The notes: a model not told the origin generated them from the sequence alone. Positions 19,985 through 31,054 are shown, numbered from the stretch's first letter. The stretch is DNA of 64,000 nucleotides from Metellina segmentata (GCA_947359465.1 OX375872.1:130671453-130735452), one strand, 5' to 3'. Program-made: numbers and translations.

Positions 19985-20092
19985 AGGCGTTAACAGGGAG
20001 GAGTCTGACCCAGACAACACAAAATGATGCTTTCTATGTAGGAGTAGCAATAGGCTATAAAATTGCTTAGACAATCCCACAAACACTATTAA

Positions 20093-21983
20093 TGGGACTC
20101 TGCACCTTAAAAAATATTTTTTACTGACAACACTTTTAGAAAAACTTTTTGAAGTTTCGTAAGCCAGAGAATTATACATAAAAATTTAAACTATCAATTT
20201 TCTTCAAAATGTGTTAAAAAATTTCAAAATAAAAAAGAAGTTGAAAAGTTTAAGAACTTTTAAAATGTGTCTTTTTTTTTAATTCTTATAATATAAGCTC
20301 GATTTTTTAATAATATTCCTTTAAATATAATACAAAGTTACAGGTATGGAATTGAAGATTTATCTTGAGATTAAAAATAAAATCTTAAACGCTAGGTAAA
20401 ATATCACAAAAAACGCCACTTTCCTGCACATTTATATTTCAAAAAAAAATTATACTTACAATAATTAAAAATGCATATCTGTATTTCATTCTAAGATTCT
20501 ATATGTACTGTACAAAAAGTTTGAAATCAATTGATTACAAATGAAAAAAGCCTTCGCATTTTCCATTATACGATGCATACAAAAAATTAAGTAGTAGGAA
20601 AAGCAGTTGAGAGTTTTAAAATTAAAATTATGCTAAAAAACTATAAATAAAAATGATTACAATTTTTACTATAGCTGCTTTCTAAATATGAGTGAAGTTT
20701 AAAACTTTCCTGGACCATTAGTGATCATTTCTTTTTTTTTTAAGAACTAATTCCTTTTTTTTTTTTTTTTTTTTTTTCACTCACTTTCGAGAACGTTGAA
20801 ATTTGGCATTTAAACCGTTCCTTCTCTGATAATTCTTTCGAGCATCAATTATCTGTGTATATCAGATCCCAGCAGCTTTCTGGTTATGTTGAATTGTTGA
20901 AAGTACCCATATATTATACTCACAAACTGCTTCTAATGGGGCCATTTCAACACTTTATTTTGGCACAAAATTCTCCTTAGGACACTTGACATGCTGCGTA
21001 GACTTTAAGTTGCATTTTGCGTCATGCACTTTGAACATCTTTCTAAAAGTTGTATTGGCAAAATCTTTGCCAAATGTTCCTCTTTAATTGGTGTCCCAAC
21101 TTTCAATTTATGAGAACACCTGGTGGCAAATGTCTGATTTTCGCAGACTGGTCAAAGTACCACGAATTGGAACTCTCGGGACACATGAGGATCTGTGGTT
21201 TCTTGTCTGTTGATATGTTATGATAAATAGTAGCATATATGGTAGTTTTCATGGCATTGCTATCAGCTTTATTTGCTAATATTGTATTTTAATAATAAAG
21301 ATTTTTTTTTTTTAGTTTTTCTGATAAACTGCCACGATATTTTCCACCCAATGTGATACCATGAGCTTTCTACTTTTTACTGCATTTCTCAATTGTGTCC
21401 CCAAACGTTCACTAATGTGGTTGACACATTCCACTTTTTTATAGTGATATCACTAGCATAAACACCAGACAAATTATTAAATGTTTTGTCTTCCTTATCC
21501 GCAGAAAGTAAAGTTGTATATCGGGGGAGGGGAGAGAGAACTATACCTTTATAATCATAGCTCTGTCGTTTTCGTTTAGGCATAATTAATGATAACGTAT
21601 AAACAGAAAAAAGAAACAACAGAATAACAAGTATCAAACAGAAAAACGAAACTAAAAGCCTTCTTTTTTGATAAAAGTAAACAAGCAATGATATCAGTAA
21701 CAGTTACAAAGAAAAGTTTTATCTTCTTCTAAGCTATTTCATTTAATTAATCGAAAATAAGTATCGAGGTTTCGCAGATGCACAAACTCGGTTATTTCAG
21801 TCAGAGGAGTTTTTCAGTTAGTTTTCGTTTCGTAACACTGATCGTACTCACAAAAATCCTTATAACTTTAAAAAAAACAGGAATCAGTGTGATTTTTTAG
21901 GACAACATTTTAAACAGTATAAAGCAACTTTTTAAGAAAAAAAAAATCTGTATTTTTGTCATTTTTAAGGTGCTAGGTCTCCT
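20093..21983 (-). mobile_element. TTAA-flanked transposon, Kolobok-like, decayed
   Basis: Left end TGGGACTCTGCACCTTAAAA and right end, in reverse complement, AGGAGACCTAGCACCTTAAA are inverted repeats of about 22 bp. TTAA flanks the element at 20089-20092 and 21984-21987. The arm of the inverted repeat into which it inserted confirms both borders, because the other arm has an empty site here. It carries a transposase relic on the minus strand. Confidence 0.75.
20830..21583 (-). pseudogene. Transposase relic, Kolobok-type (family often labelled Mutator-like)
   Basis: Minus strand from 21583 starts MPKRKRQSYDYKGIVLSP, a basic N-terminus. Further on, across several frameshifts and stops, come VSTTLVNVWGHN, a block resembling CPESSNSWYFDQSAKIRHLP (Cys-Pro, then S-W pattern), GTPIKEEHLAKILPI, RCSKCMTQNAT with SL, CPKENFVPK, and NITRKLLGSDIH. 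The order CP-x-SW, LAKILPI, KC-x-TQNA-x-SL, CPK-x-xFV is that of the C-terminal domain of a transposase abundant in arthropod genomes. The same domain appears at 53.88-54.17 kb in another TTAA-flanked element. Most of the protein between is missing. Inactive. Homology is from motif memory. Confidence 0.6.
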
Positions 21984-22145
21984 TTAAAAGCAAACACACA
22001 AAACAAAACAGAGTACAATTTTAAAACATAAAAAATAATAATAAAAGTATAATTTTAAACCATAAAAAAGGAATAAGAAAAAGATTACGAAACCTAGCCC
22101 ACAACAGCAGCTGGGAGACCTGTGATACTTAAGGTTGGATAAGGT

Positions 22146-22714
22146 TGGAGTTAAACTCTGACTCCTCAACTTGAATATTTCAGTTTGGTGCAACAAAACT
22201 GATGATTTTAAAATACCAGATATTAAATTAATCTATTGGGATTCTAATATTTCTATAAAAATATTATAATACAGTTGCTGGTCAACTAATAAGTTTCGGA
22301 AAGATTTGTATCTCTGAATCTAACTTGCTTTCACAATGTAATAATCTCAGAAACACACTTCACTATAATAAATACCCTTTTACTTTCTTTAATTCTATTC
22401 TTGAAAGGTTTTATAATATCAATAATTATAAAGTCGGTGATTAATTCTAATTGCCTTCTACTTCTGGAGCGTGTTAGTTGTCTTTTTATTCTATTAAATC
22501 GTAATTGGATTTTGTATTAAATTGGGGCTGGAGACAAACACAATCTTTTTATTATATTCGAATTTTTAAAAAAGAAATTAGAACACTTTCTGAACAACTA
22601 AACTCGAACGATAGTCTTTTGTACGATTATTTTCAAGACAAGTTTAACTGCGCTCGTTATAGAAAGGTTTTGTTGAACGATATAGATTATGACATTTGAT
22701 GGGCGGTCTTCGGG
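22146..22714. other. Spacer between inverted-repeat arms
   Basis: About 0.5 kb, AT-rich. A 64-codon forward frame (22505-22699; RTLSEQLNSNDSLLYDYFQD, ending DIDYDI) stops just before the right arm. I do not recognise it. It could be the last bit of a coding region whose 3-prime untranslated part is the arm, but nothing upstream supports that. Confidence 0.35.
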
Positions 22715-22907
22715 CTAAGTATCACTGGTTTCCCAGCAGCTGTTGGGGTTTAGGCTTCATATTCGTTTTCTTATTCCTTCTTTACTGTTTAAAATTATAT
22801 TTTTTCTTATTATTTTTATGATTTAATATTGTACTGTTTTGTTTCGTGTGTTTGCTTTCTAATGGTGCGGGGGGGGGGGAGTGTATGAGCAATTTTTTAG
22901 CGTATTA

Positions 22908-24597
22908 GGGTAAGGCGGGGTAGTTGTAAACAGAATTTGTATGTTCACTTTCAATCCATATTTTCAAACTCTTGATAAAGTAAACATTGTTCACTCTACT
23001 AAAGTAACTTGTCACTATTCTACTTTAATATTTAATTAGTACGAAGATTCCAGAAGAAAAAAAATTTAACATCGTACTGGGCTGTTTACAATTACCCCTG
23101 AAAGTAGGGGTAATTGTAAACAAATATTTTCCTGATATTGAATATTGAACAAGTGACAGCATGAGAAGTAGTCATGGCAGTAGAAGGAACTCCAATGGTA
23201 TTTTTACCCTTCTAATACCATGCTTACAACAACCCCGTTTTGATCTTTACATTTACCAAATACTCTCACTTCTTACCCCAGCAAAATATAGTAACACTTG
23301 AAAGTTGCATTGATCATGTGATGGAATTCCAGGAATACATAAGAATAAATAATTCAAACATTTATTGAACAAAAAATGTATTTAGTGTAAAAAACAGAAA
23401 ATTAAAAAAAAAAAAAAAAAAATTGGAAAATACAAACTTAGATACAAAAAACAAACATTACATTTCTTACACATTAACAGTGCTCTCAAAATGGATTTCT
23501 TTGCGGCTTTCTTTGCTACAGGTTGGAGTAGGTAAAATTGCTTTGACATGGTTTTTGGTAACACAGTATTAGCCTTTTTTCAACCACAGCGAATTTAGTC
23601 GATACATTTGAGTTCGTTGATCTCTAACTCCTCTTCTGAAACAAGATCCACCCTTCATGCATACGAAAAATGGGTTTTCATTCACTTTCCCCCCTCAACA
23701 CCTACGAGCAGAGACGTAGTCGTTTCAATGTATTAGATGAATGGCTCCAAAACATTTAACTTCCTCTACAAGCTAGTCTTCTATATTTTGCTTGAATGTT
23801 TGGAGATTTTCAAACTCTTCACCGTTCAATGTTAGTCAATTCTTTGAATAGTTCCTCATCCTCGCTGTCCTCGAGTTCTGCTTTCCTTTCCATTTGCTTC
23901 TTTCTTGGTTTCTGGCTTACTCCTGGCTCTTATACTTTCATATCACTCGGCTTCCTTTTGTTCTTTTTCTCTTCTGCCTCCTTCAAGCGTGACAGTGCTT
24001 GGTCAGTTGTAAGAACTTCATCATATGTGTGACGTTTAAGTAAATCAGTCTTCTTTCTCTCCAAGAACACGAAAAGTACAATAAAACTCAATTCAAACGT
24101 ACTAAATACGATTAAATTCAAAATTAAAAGGAAAAACACATTGGTTTTCCATCCGAATTGAACGAAACTACTGGCAAAGTTATGTTTACAATTACCGCGT
24201 CCCTTGAAAAATATGGGGTAATTGGTAACATTCAACTATAGGTGCATGAAAGTTCACATAAGGAAAAGTCAATTATTTTCTGTTTGATAGAAACATAATT
24301 GACCGTAGTAAAGAAATGAAACAACATATTTTTCAATATATTATGGAGGGAAGCAGAAAATGCAACACACAACATCATTAAAACTCAAACTTTTCAACCA
24401 CAATTTTTTCAACTAAACAGATTGCTATCATCTGTGGTTCGAAGAAATACAGGATCACCATATTACATCCTCAGAGTTGCCAGCTGTCATATTTCACAAC
24501 TTTTTAGCTTTTCGGAATGGGGTGGGGGGAATGTCACGTGGGCGCTTGTATAGCTTGTTTACAATTACCCCTTGTTTACAATAACCCCGCCTTACCC
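22908..24597 (-). mobile_element. TA-flanked pogo/Tigger-like transposon, decayed
   Basis: Ends GGGTAAGGCGGGGTAGTTGT (left) and, in reverse complement on the right, GGGTAAGGCGGGGTTATTGT, continuing AAACA: about 25 bp with two mismatches. TA flanks both (22906-22907 and 24598-24599). Near the left end an internal palindrome (23084-23122, TTTACAATTACCCCTG with GGGGTAATTGTAAAC) repeats the terminal motif, and a third copy (GGGGTAATTGGTAACA) lies at 24214-24229. Length is 1690 bp. Confidence 0.75.
23819..24070 (-). pseudogene. Pogo/Tigger-like transposase, C-terminal relic
   Basis: The minus strand reads ERKKTDLLKRHTYDEVLTTD, QALSRLKEAEEKKNKRKPSD, MKV, stop, then in the same frame EPGVSQKPRKKQMERKAELE, DSEDEELFKELTNIER and a stop at 23819. 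The charged, lysine- and glutamate-rich tail with T-x-DE-VLT matches the C-terminal end typical of pogo/jerky-like proteins. The DDE core is not recognisable in the remaining 1.4 kb. The in-frame stop and lost core make it inactive. The element ends and TA target agree with this assignment. Confidence 0.5.
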
Positions 24598-24665
24598 TAC
24601 TGCTCATACGTAGAAAGCATCATTTTGTGTTGCCTGGGTCAGGCTCCTCCCCTGATGACGCCCAG

Positions 24666-25066
24666 ATCCACCAACACTGCTAAGATGGACAACATTCGAA
24701 ATGAATCCACAAGCAAATCTATTTTTCAAAGAAGTTCTTTACAAACTTGTTTGAAGGATTAGAACAATATTTTTAAAAACGTTTTTATTTCTATGTTTTT
24801 GAATAAATTTGTGACATTTTTGTCTTTGAATAAATTAGTAACTTTTATGTTTTTGTATAACTTAAGTTTAATAATAAATAAAATTTTGCACATTTCATAC
24901 ATGTTGACAGTACATAACGGAAAACCCAATTGAATAGACAGATATTTGGATATTTACAAGAATTTGGTGTTGATTTTTGGCTGAGTAATTGGAAAACATT
25001 TTGAAATGCTAGTAAAAAAAAAAAATTAGCTTATTTCGTGATTTCTAGTGAATATATACACCCTAG
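24666..25066. other. AT-rich stretch with several AATAAA motifs
   Basis: Follows the right arm. A short frame ends at 24762 and is followed by three GAATAAATT-like and one ATAAATAAA motif within 150 bp, as in a 3-prime untranslated region. There is no supporting exon. Confidence 0.35.
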
Positions 25067-25283
25067 TCCTCCTAGTGATTTAGGCTAGGTATCTCGTGCA
25101 AACAGACCTTACAAAGTAATATTTGCTAATGACATCTCGTCAGTAGATATTGCCAAATTTTTATGGTGACGAGGTTATTATTTGATCAGGGGTTTTCCTA
25201 AGTACGAGATAACTCGTCTATAAAGATCTGGACAGTTTTGCTGATGGGAGACACCTCGAGCAGACAACCATCAAGAGGATCAA
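25067..25283. mobile_element. Palindromic TTAA element, copy F, both ends of the same type
   Basis: Left end CCTCCTAGTGATTTAGGCTA and right end CAGACAACCATCAAGAGGAT are both versions of the same terminus, whereas other copies have two different termini. The interior contains GACATCTCGTCAGTAGATAT, GTACGAGATAACTCGTC and TAAAGATCTGGACAGTTTTG. TTAA is not preserved at either side. Confidence 0.6.
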
Positions 25284-26239
25284 ACGAACTGAAATTTATT
25301 TTTTAAAAGGAATTTAAATTCTAATAAAAAGCTAGGATTTGCAACAATACAAAAATAACCAGCATTCCCATTCCCCAGAGTGAACTCATTTTTTATTTTT
25401 CCGACTTCCAACAGAAACCTCGCCCAAAATCCGCAGGCATTTTAATATTCGGGCCCAAATGAACTTTATGTAAATACGGACTAAATAAGGGTCCTTTAAT
25501 TCGCGCTTCTTCCACGAGCCTCCATTTCCGTATTTTTACGGCACCAGGAATTACCCCCAGCGAAACCGTAAAAAGCTCTCGTTCCGAAACACCCCCAGTA
25601 ATAAAGTGCACGAGAAAACAATTGCGAATAAAAAACTTTTAAATGAGCACAATACGTTCCCTTTTACGCGAGTTAAAAACAGATCTAAGTTGAATAATAA
25701 TAAAAATTTCCTCTAAAAATGAGTGCGTTTAGCGGGTGAAAAAAACTCCAGCGCGACCGATACGGTAATGCGTAATTTTTTGCTCGGTCACTAATGGCGC
25801 AGCCGATCTGGCATAGCTGAATATTTCTTTATGTTTCCATTCGCGAGAGCATTTTTTCCCCTCCATCTGCGGTATCAGGAGATGAATGAATGAAGGAATG
25901 AATAAAAAAGATCGGCAATAAAGCAATACGAATAAATACATTTTCCTCCTGGGAACTCGATCATTATGAAAAGAGTCCTTTCCACCAGGTTCTAATTGAG
26001 GACGAACTTCTTTCCCTGGCACTACGTGGGGAAAATGATCTCTGGGGCTTTGAGAAAAATCTTATTCCCCGTTTTTTCCTCCTTTCTCCTTTTCTCCGGG
26101 ATTTTAATATTCGTCCTAGTTGTTTCTCTTCCTCATCAAACATGTCGCATTTCGGGATGGTAGAGATGGGGGAATCGTAAAAGGTGTTGCGGAGTCGGGA
26201 GTTTCCGTGCTTGCGTTGTTTGGGAGGAGGGGATTTGTG
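25284..26239. other. GC-richer non-repetitive island 4
   Basis: About 0.85 kb (from about 25380) of distinctive single-copy text with many short regulatory-like words (TTTTACGGC, TTTATTTTTCC, GGCGCAGCC, CCATCTGC) and no repeats recognised elsewhere. Frames of 72, 97 and 100 codons on the minus strand and 61 on the plus overlap one another and none is recognisable. I favour conserved noncoding or enhancer-like DNA. Confidence 0.4.
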
Positions 26240-26905
26240 ATGGAGGTGGGATGGAATGGTGGGCAAATTCTTGTTGATGGATGGAATCGGAGAATTTCGG
26301 TTTAATTCTCAAAATTTGGACATTTGTAGTACGTTGTGCAACATATGGAATACACCAGGTTGGTAATTAGTTAATTTGTTGCTTAAGAGTTTGGCGAGGT
26401 GAGTTGTGATGCAGGAGAAATAGAATGGAGGGCAAATTCTTGCTGATGGATGGAATTGGAGAATTTTGGTTGAAATTTCAAAATTTGGACAATTGGTAGT
26501 ACGGTGTGCAACATATGGAATACACCAGGTTGCTAATTAGTTAATTTTGTTGCTTAAGAGTTTGGCGAGGTGAGTTGTGATGGAGGAGGAATGGAATGGA
26601 GTGCGAATTCTTGGTGATGGATGGAATCGGAGAATTTTGGTTGAATTATCAAAATTTGGACATATGTAGTACGTTGTGCGACATATGGAATGCACAAGGA
26701 TGGTAATAATTTAATTCCGTGCTTAAGGGTTTTGCGAAGTGGAGAAGGGAAAATTCTTGCTGATGGATAGGATCGGAGAATTTTCGTTGAATTCTCAAAA
26801 TTTGGACACTTATAGTACGTTGTGCAACATATGGAATACACCAGGTATGAATTAGTTAATTTAAGACTTAAGGGTTTTGCGAGGTGAGGCAAGAGGTTTG
26901 CCTCA
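26240..26905. repeat. 170-bp tandem repeat, four copies
   Basis: Landmark GATGGATGGAATCGGAGAAT falls near 26276, 26444, 26617 and 26761. The units share TCAAAATTTGGACA, TAGTACGTTGTGCAACATAT, GGAATACACCAGG, and GTTTGGCGAGGTGAGTTGTG. The last unit is shortened by about 25 bp. A partial unit reappears at 27.30-27.39 kb. The 119-codon minus frame (26913-26554) spans units and is spurious. Confidence 0.85.
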
Positions 26906-26913
26906 CCTCGCAA
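26877..26913. promoter_or_regulatory. Perfect 16-bp stem, 5-nt loop hairpin
   Basis: TTGCGAGGTGAGGCAA, loop GAGGT, TTGCCTCACCTCGCAA. The left stem is the GCGAGGTGAG end of the 170-bp unit and the right stem is its exact reverse complement. CAAGAGGTTT occurs directly repeated around the loop and after the right stem. Perfect identity in old-looking surroundings suggests a recent templated duplication at the array edge; a functional role is speculative. Confidence 0.75.
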
Positions 26914-27057
26914 GAGGTTTAAAATTTGTTAAATTAGAAAGTTAGCTTTGGTACAAAATTTAAATATGGTTGTTAAAATTAAGAATTTTGATTTAATTAT
27001 TGAATTCCCGAAGTTGAATGATTTAAGTGGCAGAAAATTAGTTAATCCTAAGATTTT

Positions 27058-27232
27058 AAAAGTTTGGAGAGTAGCGTGCCAGCTCAGTTGCCTCGTCAAT
27101 CGGACCGTGGTTCAAAATTACGTGGTGTTGTCCTCGAATCCTGTTGGGATTAATCCCGGACCGTCGCCAATAGCCCGTTGAGTTATTACAGTACGTCGTT
27201 AATTAAAATACTAATTTACCCTACCAACATAC
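27058..27232 (+). mobile_element. SINE type A 3-prime half
   Basis: From AAAGTTTGGAGAGTAGCGTG through GGTTCAAAATTACGTGGTG, TCCCGGACCGTCGCCAATAG and a tail AGTACGTCGTTAATTAAAAT. It is truncated at the 5-prime side. Confidence 0.8.
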
Positions 27233-27891
27233 CTAATACTAAAAAAATTTTTTAACCAAAAATAAATAAATTTAAATGAAATACAACGTTGTTTTTTTAG
27301 GAGGGAAGTTGTGAAAATGGAAGAATGGAATGGAGGGTAAGTTTTTGCTGATTTAAATAAATTTCTGTTTAATTCTCAAAATTTGGAAATTTAAAACACG
27401 TTCTTCATGACAAAATGCGATCACGTGGGGGATAAAAAATTAATTAATCGAATGTTTCAAAATTTTAATACACTTATAAGAAAAAAAGGTTTAATTCTTA
27501 AAATTTCTAGTTTTTATAATTTAGAAGATTGTATACAACTTAATCACCACCTCAAAACTAAGCATTTAAAAAAAATAAGACATTTAGTTTAATTATTAAA
27601 TTTTTCAGATGGAAAAGTAGAATTTTTTTTCTCCGTCGTGGTAAATATGGAATTTCTAACATCACTTTAAAATATAATTACTTGATTATGCTTCAAGCTC
27701 CTGAATACATGAACAAAGATAAATAATTTCTGTTCTGCTTGGACTTGAAACGTTGAATATTTCAGCAAATATGAAGTACTTAACATTAAATGTTTAAAAT
27801 TCAAAGATTAAAATGGCACCAAGTGTTTTAAATAGTAATAGCAACAAAAGGTGTTACAGAATCGCGATCAGGGTTTTGCGAAAGGAGGAAT
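27233..27891. other. AT-rich stretch with one partial 170-bp unit
   Basis: A partial 170-bp repeat unit lies near 27300-27390 (GGAAGAATGGAATGGAGGG, TTTAATTCTCAAAATTTGGA). The rest shows nothing recognisable. Confidence 0.5.
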
Positions 27892-28074
27892 TTTGTGTGT
27901 ATTTTTGTGTGTTTACGTGCGTGTGTTTGTGTGCGCGTTTGCATGCATGTATTTGTAAGTGAGCTTACGTATATTTCTACGTGTGCGTGCGTGTATTTGT
28001 GAGCATGTGTTTGTATGTGAGAGTGCGTGTATTTGTATGTGTGCGTGTGTTTCTGTGTACGCGTGTGTTTATGT
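27892..28074. repeat. GT-rich imperfect microsatellite
   Basis: About 180 bp of alternating purine-pyrimidine text built on GTGTGTTTGTGTGCGCG, GTGTGCGTGCGTGTATTTG and similar words. The 106-codon minus frame (HTHTYKYTHSHIQTHAHKYT type) is simply its translation. Such tracts can adopt Z-DNA. Confidence 0.85.
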
Positions 28075-29029
28075 AAAGAAAGCGGTCCGTTAAATTTAGT
28101 AACTTTCGGGATTGACAAAAGCACGAATAATTCCTCTATTGTGGTCAATATGTTGTAGCTTTAATACCTACGCTGAAACACAATTATGCAAGGGATTACA
28201 ATTTAATTATATGCGTACCGAGTATTGCTACAAATTTTTTTTTTTGTTGCAAAGTTTTAAGATTTATAAAGTAGTAATAATTGCTCTTTTCGTTATAAAT
28301 ATGCAATAGTTTTAATGTTCAAGACTACAAAATTATATAAGAGATTAAAAATGAATTAATTGTATCATGTAAGCGTTGAGCATTGATACAAAAATAAAGA
28401 ATTTCGTTTAAATTCTGAATTTGATAATTTTGGAAACGCTATATTTTATTTTTTTCAAAAGCCTCAGTGTTTAGAAGTAGATACATTGTAACTCATAGAA
28501 CTAAGAAGAGATATTTTAATAACTTGCGTCATGTTTTTTTTTTATTATTTCGATACTAGAAGGGCCGTTTGGATATTGATGTGTATAGCTGAAATACTCG
28601 GAGTTGCATAACGGTCCTATTCACCAACTATTTATCAATATTACTTACAATTACTTATTCAATGTTCAACATACTTTTTCTAAAATTACTATTTTTTGAG
28701 ATTTTTATTTATCTTAGGACCAGAGGAGTCTGACCGGGATAAATATTTTTCTCGAAAATATATGTGTTTCATACTGTTTTCATTATTCAACTGATTCCAC
28801 CTTTACTAACTATTAATGATTCAATGACACCTTTTCAAATATTGGGCTAAAGTCACTGGTTTAGTTGCTTTTAGATTTTTTTTGACCCGATGGGCTGTCT
28901 AGATATTTTTAAATCATTGAAGTTTTATGTCAGGTCTATGTAACTCACTAGCTCACATTCCCATACTAGGATTTAGTTAATTTCAAAACATAATTCTGTT
29001 TTATTGTTTACATTTCTTCGTTAAAGCCT
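28075..29029. other. AT-rich stretch without recognisable features
   Basis: No tandem structure, no dispersed family and no ORF of note in about 0.95 kb. Confidence 0.45.
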
Positions 29030-29850
29030 TAAAACCTTAAAACACTTAAATTCTAAGATCTAGAAGGAATTCAACCTAGACCTTAAAATACCTGAATTCT
29101 ATAGTCTAGAAGGAATTGAATATTAAGTAATTGAACTTTGAGACCTCAAAATATTTGAATTATTATATCTTGAAGGAATTGAATCTTCAGTAATTGAACC
29201 TCAACCTTAAATACTTACATAATATCAAGAAAGAATTTTGAACCTAGACCTGAATATCTGAATATTCAAGTCTAGGAAGAATTGAACCTTAAGTAATTGA
29301 ACCCTGACCGTAAAATACTTTAATTCTAATATCTAGAAGAAATGGAATCTTCAGTATTTGAACCTTGAACTTAAAATACCAGAATTCTAATATCAACGAG
29401 TAGAAGGAATTTTGAACATAGACATTAAAGCACTTGAATTCTAAGGTGTAGAAGGAGTAAAACTGACCTTAAAACACTTGAATTCTATGGTCTAGAATGA
29501 ATGGAGGCCCCAAAACCTCGGTTGTAATAGAGAATAGAGAATTGAGAGTTCGAAAGCTGGTACAACAAAAGGTCGTCGTGTACGTTAAATTTGGCGTGGC
29601 TTTAAATATCCTCACGTTGGTGTGATGTGGAAGTTTGTAGAGTGGGGTCAAACATAACAAGTGCCCTCGTCATTTGACCGCGATTCAAACATACCAGTTG
29701 TCCTCAAAACTTTCCCTTCGTGATTGATCCAATAACTCGTTGCGTTGTTCAAGTGCGACAGTAATTCAAGTATCTGTCTAGTTATAAGTGAGTGGTATCT
29801 TCAGTAATTGAACCCATACCTTAAAATTCAAGTATTGTAAAGTCTAAGTT
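29030..29850. repeat. 60-bp tandem array, split by a SINE
   Basis: About eight units of the form CCTTAAAATACCTGAATTCT, AATATCTAGAAGGAATTGAA and CCTTAAGTAATTGAACC between 29030 and 29510. One more lies at 29790-29850 beyond an inserted SINE. Confidence 0.8.
29555..29785 (+). mobile_element. SINE type A inserted in the 60-bp array
   Basis: GGTCGTCGTGTACGTTAAAT, GTGGCTTTAAATATCCTCAC, GGAAGTTTGTAGAGTGGGG, CCTCGTCATTTGACCGCG, and GTGCGACAGTAATTCAAGTA. It lacks a clear head. Array units on both sides show that it entered a pre-existing array. Confidence 0.75.
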
Positions 29851-30589
29851 TCATTACTTTACCCAAAACCAAACAGTACCACATAAAATCAAATATTGGT
29901 TCCTTGTATACCGTAAAAACTACCAGGAATACATTCATTGCTTTTTGAGTTTTAAAATGATTGACATAAATAGCCGTTATAAAGCAATGATCCAGGAGTC
30001 ACAAAATAAACACAATTCTTAAGTACATTTATTTTAGAATTGGTTTGTCTCTTCAGTCATATTCTACAACACAAGGCGAACTTAGACGAGGCCTCCTATT
30101 TATTAAAGTCTAACTATCACAGATGGGTTTAAATATACTGTAAAGTATTCTTGTGTGTCAATTAATAACAACACCATAATGTTAAGGACTATCTGACTTT
30201 CACACTTCAGATAAGCATTAGTAGCTTAATTGAAATGAACTCGTGAAAACTAAACGCTTAATAGAGTCGTACATGTCTAATTTGTCTGATGTGCTGGTGG
30301 AGTTAGATTTTGCGAAGCGGATGCTAGTAGCAGTGTAGATGTGAAGTCATTGTATGAATGATATATTACATCGAAATTACTCGACACTACACAGACAGCT
30401 AGCTTTCTGCCCTGTCTACTGTGATATAGCATCATCGCTGGGTTCGCTGTGTTGGATTTCAAAATGGTTTGTGAATTCAATTCTAACCTGTTAATTGGAC
30501 GCAATGAGACCTTTTTACAGTGCAGCTAAATATTAGAGACATTTTTGTTTCCGTATGTAGACTAGTTCATATTTCCTAACGGAAAATAC
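29851..30589. other. Non-repetitive stretch
   Basis: Nothing recognisable. The 75-codon minus frame (30504-30277) matches no known protein. Confidence 0.45.
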
Positions 30590-31010
30590 AAATACAAATA
30601 TTACATTTCATGTTCAACCATGTAATAATAATTTTTTTTAAATAATGAAGTTAACTAAATTTTTGCCCGTACAGAATGCAAGTATATACAACTTGACAGC
30701 TTTTCAACTAAATAGATAAATAAGTAAAATTATTTTCCCAAATGAGAAGTACTAAATTAACTATTAATTTCAGTACTATTTTTGTGTACAAAATACATTT
30801 CACTTTGAAACTTTACAGTTAATGTTCACCCATGTAATAATTATTCAATAATAATAATAAAGTGTACTAAATTTTGCTTGCGCGGAATACAAGCATGTAA
30901 CTTGACAGCTCTTCGCCTAAATAGATCAATAAATAAAATTATTTTCCAAAATAAAGTACTCTAAGTTAATTGTTAATTTGAGTAAAATTTTTGTATTCAA
31001 AATACATTTA
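30590..31010. repeat. 207-bp direct duplication
   Basis: TTCAACCATGTAATAATAAT near 30612 recurs as TTCACCCATGTAATAATTAT near 30823. AACTTGACAGC, a CAACTAAATAGATAAATAAG stretch, AATTATTTTCC and ATACATTTCA occur in both. Each unit resembles an extended form of the 105-bp family at 32.1 kb. Confidence 0.75.
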
Positions 31011-31054
31011 CATAACGCGCTAGGTGTTTACCCACAGTTGTTTCTCAAGGTGTT

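Larger units (their letters stand above)
19985..22145 (-). repeat. Left arm of an inverted repeat, interrupted by a TTAA element
   Basis: Removing 20093-21983, the minus strand of this arm reads continuously as the plus strand of the right arm: GCAGCTGTTG-GGG, TTTCTTATTCC, TTTAAAATTATA, ATTGTACT-TGTTTTG, TGTGTTTGCTTT, then TAATAGTGTTTGTGGG, GCAATTTTATAGC and AGAAAGCATCATTTTGTGTT. The arm is about 270 bp without the insertion. What the arm belongs to is unknown. Confidence 0.7.
22715..24665 (+). repeat. Right arm of the inverted repeat, interrupted by a pogo-like element
   Basis: Plus-strand counterpart of the left arm, from GGTTTCCCAGCAGCTG through TCGTGTGTTTGCTTTC, a G11 run near 22869-22879, GAGCAATTTTTTAGC, and, after the insertion, ACTGCTCATACGTAGAAAGC and ATCATTTTGTGTTGCCTGGG. 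Text after 24665 differs from the left arm. Confidence 0.7.

Noticed and set aside
21389..21688. 99-codon minus frame with a hydrophobic N-terminus as a membrane protein
   Set aside because: The true start of the relic is more likely the internal MPKRKRQ at 21583; the hydrophobic stretch is upstream noncoding text of the transposon.
27828..28148. 106-codon His-Thr-rich minus frame
   Set aside because: It is a translation of the GT-rich microsatellite.
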